From JABMQB01 sp963678235 (GTDB taxonomy: Bacteria > Bacteroidota > Bacteroidia > Bacteroidales > Prolixibacteraceae): 64,000 bases of DNA. This document shows, one piece after another, positions 43,514 to 50,881 of this stretch; position 1 is the first letter of the stretch, and the number at the start of each line of letters is the position of its first letter. Below the pieces are notes generated by a model, which was given only the letters and a program-made list of their open reading frames with translations, made no database searches and was not told the DNA's origin. The stretch lies in the NCBI GenBank assembly GCA_963678235.1, contig OY782766.1:310001-374000 (forward strand), written 5' to 3'. A program made the position numbers and the translations under genes.

Positions 43514-44443
43514 TTATTGTTTTATTATTTTTTGAGTTAATGTTATTTGTCCAATTTTGTTTGTAATCAGGATATTATAAATGCCGGAACGAATATCCAA
43601 TTTAATAATAGTTTTTGTTTCATTTATCGGTTGCTCAATAATTGAACGGCCACTAATGTCTATGATTTTAATTTTTAAGTTTTCGTTAGGGTTATTCTCA
43701 ATTTGTAACTGATTCATTACGGGATTTGGGTAAATCTTAATTTGTGGATCTGTCTTAAAAAGATTCACATCCATTAAGAAATTGGAGGCAGAACAATCGC
43801 TAAACGTAGGATTTAAATAATTGACCACTTCATTTTCTTTAAAGCATATATGTTCCCAAAATTGATAGCAACATGTTGGAACCATTGTTATGTGTCCCAA
43901 TAATCCAGCTTTTATACTTCCAATTCCTTCAATCCAATATTCATCATCCGGAAAGTAAAAATTATTGTTGTGTGAATCCGGACTTATTTTATATCGATTT
44001 CTATATTCGCCATTGATTTCAACAGTGTCCATAGCTTCAATTATTGAAAAGAAAGAACCATTGTCATTATGAAATACTGTATCGCCAACCTGGATATTAA
44101 AGTCATATAGAAGTAACTCTCCATTATGAGGATTGCCTAATAAATCATTTCCTATAAAATATATCCTTTTATCTTTCTCTCTTATGCCGCCAATAGGAAT
44201 AAGAGATGCTGTATTTGAACCATTACTTTTTATACACAATCTGTTATATTCTATTTGGTTAATGGTCGTATCTGAATTTAATACATATTGCAGAAGCACA
44301 GTATCTTTTGGGCGCTCTGAAATACTAGATTCAAGATAAACATTCCATTGGGCATTCTCCGTTGGAAACGGAACATAGTTTTGACTTCTTAAACAAGTTG
44401 AAAAAGTCAATAAAGTTGTAATTGTAAAGATGAGTTGTTTCAT
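43514..44443 (-). CDS. exported protein with T9SS type A sorting domain
   Basis: 309 residues, signal peptide to about residue 20 (CLRSQ). The central about 200 residues (VPFPTENAQWNVYLESS...YWIEGIGSIKAGLLG) are beta-rich and of unknown function; ENAQWNVY and the IEGIGS segment resemble surface proteins common in Bacteroidota. The last about 75 residues are a type A sorting domain (IKIYPNPVMNQLQIEN...SGIYNILITN). It is a type IX cargo and likely surface attached or released. It precedes the unknown lipoprotein gene on the same strand with a 122-bp gap. Confidence 0.8.
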   Translation of the reverse strand: MKQLIFTITTLLTFSTCLRSQNYVPFPTENAQWNVYLESSISERPKDTVLLQYVLNSDTTINQIEYNRLCIKSNGSNTASLIPIGGIREKDKRIYFIGNDLLGNPHNGELLLYDFNIQVGDTVFHNDNGSFFSIIEAMDTVEINGEYRNRYKISPDSHNNNFYFPDDEYWIEGIGSIKAGLLGHITMVPTCCYQFWEHICFKENEVVNYLNPTFSDCSASNFLMDVNLFKTDPQIKIYPNPVMNQLQIENNPNENLKIKIIDISGRSIIEQPINETKTIIKLDIRSGIYNILITNKIGQITLTQKIIKQ

Positions 44444-44492
44444 GGTCGTTTGGATTTTAAAAGTTGCTAAGGGTCACTTGTATGTGGTCGGG

Positions 44493-44523
44493 CGATCCCG
44501 ATGTAATTGGGAGTGTCAGATCG
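44493..44523. other. nested hairpin between the T9SS-cargo and Fic genes
   Basis: TCCCGAT-gta-ATTGGGA forms an inner stem with one G-T pair, and CGAT (44493) can pair with ATCG (44520) outside it. It is related to the hairpin at 39251-39269 by sequence. It lies in the 125-bp gap between the Fic stop and the next start. Confidence 0.4.
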
Positions 44524-44568
44524 TTAAAATCCCCGCCTGCTATATCCAACTTGTTACAAACTGGGGTT

Positions 44569-45687
44569 TCAATTTTTTTTGCTTTTTTCAACTAATTCAT
44601 AACTTGTACTTCTTCCTCCTGCCGACTCTTTTTGTAATACTTCCTTATTTATTAAGTCATTAATATCACGAATTGCCGTGTCTTTTGAACATTTAGCAAT
44701 CTTAGCCCATTTCATTGACGTAAATTTACCATCAAATCCATCCAATAATTTGTTTAGTACTTTTTTCTGTCTCTCGTTAATGATTGTTTTTGAGTGTTTG
44801 TTCCAAAAATCTGCTTTTAACAATACTCGTGTCAAAATTTTATCGGTTGCCTTTAATGCATTAATTAAACAACTTAAAAACCATTTAATCCAATCTGTTA
44901 TATCAAGGTCTCCTTTTTGAGTTTTTTCAAGCATTTCATAGTATTGTTTTCTTTCTATTCTGATTTGCGCCGACATACTATAAAATCGCTGGTTGCTTTT
45001 ATCCGATTGAGCCAACAACATATCTGTTAATGCTCTTGTAATTCTCCCATTTCCATCCTGAAAAGGATGAATAGTAACAAACCATAGATGGGCAACAGCA
45101 GCTTTAATAACTAAATCAACTTTATCATTTCCATTAAACCAATTCAAAAAACTGGTCATTTCTTTTTCAATCAAATTTGCATCCGGGGCTTGAAAATGAA
45201 CCTTTTCTTTTCCAGCAGTACCAGAGACAACTTGCATTGGACCAGTGGTATCTTTTCTCCAATTTGCAACGGTTATTTTAAATATTCCGCTTCTCCCCAT
45301 TGGAAACAATGCGGCATGCCAGTCAAAGAGTCTGTCTGCCGTTACTGGTTTGAAACAATTATTGGTTGCATCAATCATCATTTCAACCATCCCGTCAACA
45401 TTTCTATCAGATGCAACCGAACCAGCGAATTCCATACCTAATTTTTGTGCAATTGAAGAACGGACTTGCACAGGATTTAGAAGTTCTCCCTCTATTTCTG
45501 CTGATTTTAAAACGTCTAAAGTCAAGGTGTCAAGCAAAGCTTCGGTTTTCAAATCGAAACCTAATGATTCCATTCTACCAATTAAGCGTCCTTGCAAATT
45601 TCTCGCTTCGCTAAGTAAGTTTACAAGTTCATCATTTGCCCAGATAAAATTAGGCCAATTGTCTTTTTGATGTATATAGTTGCTCAT
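44569..45687 (-). CDS. Fic-domain protein (class II, DUF4172 N-terminal domain)
   Basis: 372 residues from the ATG at 45687; a TTG upstream is less likely. The N-terminal region includes an inhibitory-helix motif SAEIEG (S62-x3-E66-G67), which marks class II Fic proteins that block their own ATP site. The catalytic motif HPFQDGNGR (His207) is intact. A C-terminal winged-helix domain (about 290-365, NERQKKVLNKLLDG...SKDTAIRDINDLINKEVL) follows. Fic enzymes mostly transfer AMP to target hydroxyls. Target unknown; the winged helix suggests DNA binding or autoregulation. No antitoxin gene is adjacent, as expected for internal inhibition. A -7 box (TATTTTTG, 45706-45713) lies about 20 bp upstream. 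Confidence 0.92.
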   Translation of the reverse strand: MSNYIHQKDNWPNFIWANDELVNLLSEARNLQGRLIGRMESLGFDLKTEALLDTLTLDVLKSAEIEGELLNPVQVRSSIAQKLGMEFAGSVASDRNVDGMVEMMIDATNNCFKPVTADRLFDWHAALFPMGRSGIFKITVANWRKDTTGPMQVVSGTAGKEKVHFQAPDANLIEKEMTSFLNWFNGNDKVDLVIKAAVAHLWFVTIHPFQDGNGRITRALTDMLLAQSDKSNQRFYSMSAQIRIERKQYYEMLEKTQKGDLDITDWIKWFLSCLINALKATDKILTRVLLKADFWNKHSKTIINERQKKVLNKLLDGFDGKFTSMKWAKIAKCSKDTAIRDINDLINKEVLQKESAGGRSTSYELVEKSKKN

Positions 45688-45705
45688 TCGTCTTAATATT
45701 TGCAA

Positions 45706-45713
45706 CAAAAATA
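45706..45713 (-). promoter_or_regulatory. -7 promoter box candidate for the Fic gene
   Basis: On the minus strand this reads TATTTTTG, an exact TAnnTTTG match, 18 bp before the ATG at 45687. No exact TTG lies at the usual distance upstream. Confidence 0.35.
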
Positions 45714-46064
45714 GTCTTTATTTGTCGTATTTAAAATTAATCGTTGCACATTGTGCATTGATTATGTCGCTTATTCGTTGCATGCCAAGTTTTTCAGCCT
45801 TGAATGTATGTGTAATCCAATAATTAGATTGTTTATTTATACACATATCTAATTTAATATCAATGATATATTCAACATTAAACGTTTAACTCTCAAATTC
45901 TAACCTAAAATGCTGGTGGAAATCCGGGGGTTGCGTTTGCGCCTTTTAATGGCTTCTTCTCTTCTGTGCTTTGTTGTGCGTTGCCGGGTTCCGTAGCACT
46001 TGCAAGGTAAACATATATTTTTCGATTATCAATATGGGTGGGTTCTTTAGAGCGGGTTTAAATA

Positions 46065-46272
46065 GTCACGAGCCGCGAGCCACGAGCCGCGAGTCAAATC
46101 AAGACATATTTCTCGCAACTCGCAACTCGTAACTCGGAGCTCGCAGCAAGAAAAGGATCTCTTACTTTGTTCGAGATGACAAGAATGACCGAATTCCAAT
46201 AGTTTTCTATTATTTTTCCCAACATCCAATTCGCAACTCGTAACTCGGAACTTGAAGCTAAAAGCTAGAGGC
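46065..46272 (-). repeat. composite intergenic repeat (CTCG-type units plus dispersed core, inverted relative to 9.9 kb)
   Basis: The 586-bp gap 45688-46273 has no supported gene. Its right part consists of degenerate 7-9 bp units of the type cacgagccgcgagc and tcgcaactcgtaactcgg (46065-46148 and 46229-46270). They surround a reverse-strand copy of the dispersed core (46151-46180; on the minus strand gtcatctcgaacaaagtaag then agatcctttt). The same composite layout is seen at 9861-10136. The left part (45714-46060) is AT-rich with an Arg/Lys-rich open stretch that I do not accept as a gene. Confidence 0.7.
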
Positions 46273-46273
46273 T

Positions 46274-48376
46274 CTAACTAATCACGCCCCAGTTAAATTC
46301 TGTGTTTTTGCTATTTAAAATGTAGGCAAGCAATTGTTTGTTTTGTTCTTTTTCCAAAAGCGGATCGTCGTCTAAAATCCCGGCGGCAGTATCACGTGCC
46401 AATTGCAAAATTTCACCGTCCTTCACCAGGTTTGCAATTTTCAGGTCGAAGCCCAGCCCACTTTGTTGGGTCCCTTCCAAATCGCCCGGACCACGAAGTT
46501 TCATATCTACTTCGGCAATTTCAAAACCATCGTTGGTGCGCACCATGGTTTCAATTCGTTTGCGCGTTTCAAGTCCCAGTTTGTAGGAGGTCATCAGCAC
46601 ACAATACGACTGCTCGGCACCACGCCCTACACGTCCCCTGAGCTGGTGCAATTGCGATAAGCCAAAGCGCTCGGCACTTTCAATTACCATCACCGAAGCA
46701 TTGGGAACATCAACGCCCACCTCAATTACGGTGGTGGCAACCATAATTTGTGTTTCATGGTTTTTAAAGCGCTGCATTTCGTGTTCTTTTAAGTTAGGTT
46801 TCATCCGTCCATGGACCATGCTGATTTTTATATCGGGGAAAGTTTCTACTGCCATCCGGTAGCCTTCTTCCACATTTTTGTAGTCCATCTTTTCCGATTC
46901 GCTAATCAAAGGATAAACAATGTACACCTGCCGTCCCTCGTTCACTTGCTTTCGAATAAAATCATGAACCTTGGCGCGGTTATTTTCATAAAAATGAAGG
47001 GTTTGTATTGGTTTTCTGCCGGGTGGGAGCTCATCAATAACCGAAATATCCAAATCGCCATACATGGTCATCGAAAGGGTGCGTGGGATAGGGGTTGCCG
47101 TCATCACCAAAACATGTGGCGGAATCAACTGGTTTTTCTTCCAAAGTTTAGCCCTTTGTGCAACGCCAAAGCGGTGTTGTTCGTCGATAATTACCAAGCC
47201 GAGTTTTTGGAAATTTACCGTGTCCTCAATTAGAGCATGTGTGCCAATAAGAATATGTATTTCGCCGTTTAACAATTGTTCGTGCAGGGTTTTTCGTTCG
47301 GAAGCTTTGCTGGTTCCTGTAAGCAATGCTACGTTCAGGCCCATTCCATCAAGCAGGGCAGATATGGAGTTGTAATGCTGCTGGGCGAGTATTTCGGTTG
47401 GTGCCATCAGGGCTGTCTGAAAACCGTTATCAATTGCAAGCAACATGCTCATTAGTGCAACCAGCGTTTTCCCACTTCCCACATCGCCCTGTATCAACCT
47501 GTTCATTTGGTGAGTGCCGCCAACATTTCTGCGAATTTCTTTAATTACCCGTTTTTGGGCATCGGTAAGCTCAAAGGGCAAATATTTTTTGTAAAATGAA
47601 TTGAAGTTATGGCCAACTTTTTCGAATTGAAAGCCCTTGAATTTATAGTCGCGTTGGTGTTTAAGGCTCAGTATTTTTAACTGCACAAAAAACAATTCTT
47701 CAAATTTTAGCCTGAACCGGGCTTTTCGTAATTCAAGGGTATTTTGTGGTTTGTGGATATTGGTAAGTGCGTTTTCCAGCGAAGTGAGTTTTACCTTTTG
47801 CAGGATATATTCAGGCAAGGTTTCCTGGATTTTACCTTTCACTTTTTCGAGCAGCAAAAGCTGTAATTTGTTCATCACTTTTGATGTGATAAACTTTTTT
47901 TTCATTTCTTCAGAAGTGTTGTAAAATGCCTGGAACAAACCCGAAGGTTTTAATTGCTGCCCATCTTCCAGTTCCATTTCGGGGTGCACCACATTTATTT
48001 TGCGGTTAAACTCCGAAGGTTTACCGAAAACGATGTAGCTAACATTGGTTTTCAGCGATTCTTTTTGGAATTTAACACCCTTAAACCAAAGCAATTCCAT
48101 GACACCGGTTTCGTCTTTAAACAATGCAATAAGGCGTTGTTTGGTACCGTTTCCAATGGTTTCGAACGAAATAATTTTTCCTTTCACCTGGATAAAAGGC
48201 ATTTGGGCGTTTATTTCCGAAATCTTATGAAATTTGGTACGATCGATATATTTGTATGGATAATAATAAATCAGGTCATTAAAGGTTTTTATTCCCAATT
48301 CCTTTTCCAATATTTCAGCTCTTTTGGGACCGACACTGGGCAAAAATTTTATCTCCTGATTTAAAATACTGTACAT
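46274..48376 (-). CDS. recG: ATP-dependent DNA helicase RecG
   Basis: 700 residues, full length. It remodels stalled replication forks and branch-migrates Holliday junctions. The N-terminal wedge/OB region (about 1-170) begins FLPSVGPKRAEILEKELGI. Helicase motifs follow: GDVGSGKTLVALM, MAPTEILAQQH, IIDEQHRFGVAQR (DEQH), MTATPIPRT, TTVIEVGVDVPNA and QLRGRVGRG. It is preceded by a divergent gene at 48495 and followed by repeat-rich spacer. Confidence 0.97.
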   Translation of the reverse strand: MYSILNQEIKFLPSVGPKRAEILEKELGIKTFNDLIYYYPYKYIDRTKFHKISEINAQMPFIQVKGKIISFETIGNGTKQRLIALFKDETGVMELLWFKGVKFQKESLKTNVSYIVFGKPSEFNRKINVVHPEMELEDGQQLKPSGLFQAFYNTSEEMKKKFITSKVMNKLQLLLLEKVKGKIQETLPEYILQKVKLTSLENALTNIHKPQNTLELRKARFRLKFEELFFVQLKILSLKHQRDYKFKGFQFEKVGHNFNSFYKKYLPFELTDAQKRVIKEIRRNVGGTHQMNRLIQGDVGSGKTLVALMSMLLAIDNGFQTALMAPTEILAQQHYNSISALLDGMGLNVALLTGTSKASERKTLHEQLLNGEIHILIGTHALIEDTVNFQKLGLVIIDEQHRFGVAQRAKLWKKNQLIPPHVLVMTATPIPRTLSMTMYGDLDISVIDELPPGRKPIQTLHFYENNRAKVHDFIRKQVNEGRQVYIVYPLISESEKMDYKNVEEGYRMAVETFPDIKISMVHGRMKPNLKEHEMQRFKNHETQIMVATTVIEVGVDVPNASVMVIESAERFGLSQLHQLRGRVGRGAEQSYCVLMTSYKLGLETRKRIETMVRTNDGFEIAEVDMKLRGPGDLEGTQQSGLGFDLKIANLVKDGEILQLARDTAAGILDDDPLLEKEQNKQLLAYILNSKNTEFNWGVIS

Positions 48377-48494
48377 GAATATACGTTCTGAAAATTGTAA
48401 ACCACCGTTTCAAGAATTAAATATACATTGCAGGATAGAAATGTCCTAAAATTTCTGATTTTTGTTGATAAATAAAACGATCGAATACTAATTT

Positions 48495-49052
48495 ATGAAG
48501 GGGAACACAATCAAAAGTAACAAATGGGGCAAAGGAATTCACTCACCTTTTGTTTACAGGTTGGTCACCGAGATTATTTTTTCCCGGTATCCGTTTTATG
48601 CTTTTGATGAGATAAAAAAAATATCCGCTTCAAAACAAGAAAAAGAAGAATTGGAAGTGCTGTTCCGCTTACTGAACTTTTTCCAGCCAAAACAAATTAA
48701 GGTGTATGGAGAACAGGACCTTAAAATTGAGCAAATTTGCAAGGTGGTTCTTCCTGACGTGGAAGTTTCCGAGTTATTTTGTGTTAAAAAAACACAAGAA
48801 ATTATGTTTAATCCGCTTGAAGGCAATACATTTATAATCTGGAATAATTATTGTAATAACGAAAACTTTAATTTTGAAGGCAATGAACCAATAATCATTG
48901 TTTTCAGGAAGCTCAAGGACCTTCAAATGAAAAAAATGGTTGAATATTTTCAGGATAAAAAAGAAATTTCGGTTTGTATCGAATTTCAAACTTTTGGGAT
49001 TGCCATTGTTAACAGCAAATTTCAGAAGCAGAATTATGTAATTAATCATTAG
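48495..49052 (+). CDS. shrunken, apparently degenerate SAM-methyltransferase-like protein
   Basis: 185 residues, no signal peptide. The N-terminus GKGIHSPFVYRLVTEIIFSRYPFYAFDEIKKI matches the opening that I recall from Bacteroidota class I methyltransferases of about 250 residues (HGxHSPFVF...). The region where the GxGxG SAM loop should be reads QIKVYGEQDLKIEQI, with no glycine-rich loop, and the tail is short. The rest (FIIWNNYCNNENFNFEGNEP, IIIVFRKLKD) keeps an alternating beta/alpha pattern. It may be a non-catalytic relative. It is 40 bp ahead of the ABC ATPase gene on the same strand, and may share its transcript. Confidence 0.7.
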   Translation: MKGNTIKSNKWGKGIHSPFVYRLVTEIIFSRYPFYAFDEIKKISASKQEKEELEVLFRLLNFFQPKQIKVYGEQDLKIEQICKVVLPDVEVSELFCVKKTQEIMFNPLEGNTFIIWNNYCNNENFNFEGNEPIIIVFRKLKDLQMKKMVEYFQDKKEISVCIEFQTFGIAIVNSKFQKQNYVINH

Positions 49053-49091
49053 CACGCATTACAAATAACCATAAAAACAGAAACTTTCATC

Positions 49092-49790
49092 ATGGAAAGA
49101 ATTATTCAGTTAGACTCAATTGTAAAAAATTATAAAGTAGGAACCCAGGAAGTTCGCGCGTTACGATCGGTTTCATTAGACATCCACCGGGGCGAGTATG
49201 TTGCGATTATGGGGGCTTCAGGTTCGGGTAAATCAACACTTATGAATGTTATTGGTTGTTTAGATACGCCAACAAGCGGAAAGTATGTATTGAATAACAA
49301 GGACGTAAGCAGCCTTTCGGACGATGATTTGGCGGAAATCCGGAATACCGAAATTGGTTTTGTTTTTCAAACTTTTAATTTATTGCCCAGGAATTCAGCC
49401 TTGGAGAATGTGATGTTGCCTTTGATTTATGCCGGAACAAAAAAACAAGCAAGGCATGAGCAGGCTGTTGCAACACTTACCGAAGTAGGATTGGAAGACC
49501 GTATGGAACACCGTCCGAATGAACTTTCGGGAGGGCAGAGGCAAAGGGTGGCAATTGCGCGTGCATTGGTGAATAACCCGACGATATTGCTTGCCGATGA
49601 GCCAACCGGAAACCTTGATTCGAAAATTTCGGAAGAAATCATGAAGCTATTTGCAGAAATCCACAAAAAAGGGAATACGCTGATAATGGTTACCCACGAA
49701 GAAGATATTGCCCATCATGCACACAGGATCATCCGTTTGAAAGACGGAGAAATTGCAACAGATGAGGTGAATGAAAACCCGATTTATTAA
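49092..49790 (+). CDS. ABC transporter ATP-binding protein (LolD/MacB type)
   Basis: 232 residues. Walker A GASGSGKSTLMN, Q-loop VFQTFNLLP, signature LSGGQRQRVAIARAL, Walker B ILLADEPTGNLD and H-loop MVTHEEDIA are all intact. The set GASGSGKSTL, NLLP and EPTGNLD is typical of the LolD/MacB/FtsE group that drives type VII mechanotransmission systems. No permease gene is adjacent, so the partner is elsewhere. A PduO-type adenosyltransferase gene begins 2 bp after the stop. Confidence 0.92.
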   Translation: MERIIQLDSIVKNYKVGTQEVRALRSVSLDIHRGEYVAIMGASGSGKSTLMNVIGCLDTPTSGKYVLNNKDVSSLSDDDLAEIRNTEIGFVFQTFNLLPRNSALENVMLPLIYAGTKKQARHEQAVATLTEVGLEDRMEHRPNELSGGQRQRVAIARALVNNPTILLADEPTGNLDSKISEEIMKLFAEIHKKGNTLIMVTHEEDIAHHAHRIIRLKDGEIATDEVNENPIY

Positions 49791-49792
49791 AA

Positions 49793-50353
49793 ATGGCAAA
49801 AGAGTTTAAGATTTATACTAAAACCGGCGATGACGGAAGTACCGGATTGGTTGGGGGAACGAGGGTGAAAAAATACCATATTCGATTGGAAGCCTATGGA
49901 ACTATTGATGAGTTGAATTCATATTTGGGGCTGGTGCATTCGTTCGATATGGAACAAGAAGTGAAAGATTTGATCCAATTTATACAGCACAAATTATTTA
50001 CGATTGGTTCGAAGCTTGCATCCGATGAAAGAGGGGAGAAGGTGACCAGTCATTTGTCGATTGAACAAGAGGATATACAGAGGTTAGAGAAGTCGATTGA
50101 CCATTTTGAAGAAAACCTTCCCGAACTCTCCAATTTTATACTTCCGGTTGGAAACCAACTGGTTGGTTTTTGCCATGTTTCGCGCACTGTTTGCCGAAGG
50201 GCTGAACGGAAAATTGTGGAACTTTCAGAACAAGAACCTGTTGCTGTTAATATTAAACTATTTGTAAACCGATTGTCCGATTTGCTGTTTATTATGGCAC
50301 GAAAATTCACTTTTGATAACAATTTGAAAGAAACCCCTTGGGACGGCAAATAA
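49793..50353 (+). CDS. corrinoid adenosyltransferase, PduO type
   Basis: 186 residues, cytoplasmic. It transfers the adenosyl group of ATP to cob(I)alamin to make adenosylcobalamin. The N-terminal ATP loop KIYTKTGDDGSTGLVGGTRVKKYH and the helical-bundle motifs EAYGTIDELNSYLGL, CHVSRTVCRRAERKIV and FVNRLSDLLFIMARK are diagnostic. It is coupled to the ABC ATPase gene (2 bp). No cobalamin transport or methylmalonyl-CoA mutase genes are near, so the coupling may be incidental. Confidence 0.95.
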   Translation: MAKEFKIYTKTGDDGSTGLVGGTRVKKYHIRLEAYGTIDELNSYLGLVHSFDMEQEVKDLIQFIQHKLFTIGSKLASDERGEKVTSHLSIEQEDIQRLEKSIDHFEENLPELSNFILPVGNQLVGFCHVSRTVCRRAERKIVELSEQEPVAVNIKLFVNRLSDLLFIMARKFTFDNNLKETPWDGK

Positions 50354-50368
50354 TTTTATAAAAAGAAG

Positions 50369-50397
50369 TTGTTTTTTCGATTAATTTTTTATATTCG
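50369..50397 (+). promoter_or_regulatory. promoter candidate for the DUF2795 gene
   Basis: TTG at 50369-50371 and TATATTCG at 50390-50397 (one change from TAnnTTTG) are separated by 18 nt, the same spacing as the skp promoter. It lies 45 bp before the ATG at 50442. Confidence 0.5.
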
Positions 50398-50441
50398 CAA
50401 AAATTTAAAAATTGGTTGTATAACCTCTAAAATTAATTGCA

Positions 50442-50663
50442 ATGTATTGGACATTAGAATTAGCACAGAATCTGGAAGATGCCCCTTGGCCAGCGACTAA
50501 AGATGAATTGATTGATTATGGTATTCGTTCGGGAGCACCATTGGAGGTAATTGAAAATCTGCAGGAGATTGAAGATGAGGGGGAAATATATGAAAATATA
50601 GAAGACATTTGGCCAGATTATCCGAGTAAGGATGATTTTTTCTTTAACGAAGATGAATATTAA
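50442..50663 (+). CDS. small acidic DUF2795 protein
   Basis: 73 residues (MYWTLELAQNLEDAPWPATK at the start). The W-PATKDELIDYGIRSGAPLEVIENLQEIEDEGE segment is the DUF2795 helical core (about 16-50). The C-terminus is strongly acidic (about 20 residues dominated by Asp/Glu with aromatic residues: IWPDYPSKDDFFFNEDEY). The family has no known function. It has its own promoter match and its own terminator, so it is a compact transcription unit and may be highly expressed. Confidence 0.9.
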   Translation: MYWTLELAQNLEDAPWPATKDELIDYGIRSGAPLEVIENLQEIEDEGEIYENIEDIWPDYPSKDDFFFNEDEY

Positions 50664-50685
50664 AATTATTCTACGATAGATTTAA

Positions 50686-50714
50686 GGGCAGGATTTATAA
50701 TCCTGCTTTTTTTG
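50686..50714 (+). terminator. intrinsic terminator after the DUF2795 gene
   Basis: GCAGGATT and AATCCTGC-type stem (8 bp, loop of three) followed by seven T, 25 bp after the stop codon. Confidence 0.85.
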
Positions 50715-50881
50715 TGCCATTTTAAAATGACCGAAGCTTAATGACCGAAGTCAGGAAGTATATGGTTCAATGTTTTTCCTCCGTTTTCGAATTTCTTTGC
50801 AGCAAAAAAACTTCAATTTTAACAAACTTACCTTTGGCATTCATTCGATTCAAAGACTATGTATTTTAAGTGAATGTTTTA

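Noticed and set aside
45914..46015. Arg/Lys-rich open stretch of about 33 codons on the minus strand in the spacer beside the Fic gene
   Set aside because: There is no start codon with a plausible context, no family resemblance and strongly biased composition. It may be a remnant of an older gene or repeat, but this cannot be supported.
46047..46229. 60-codon frame over the repeat-rich spacer before recG
   Set aside because: It reads through degenerate CTCG units, so openness is due to the repeat composition.
41064..46273. Composite transposon or integrative element around the IS982
   Set aside because: Only one IS copy was found, no integrase, relaxase or attachment site is present, and the target duplication closes directly around the single element.
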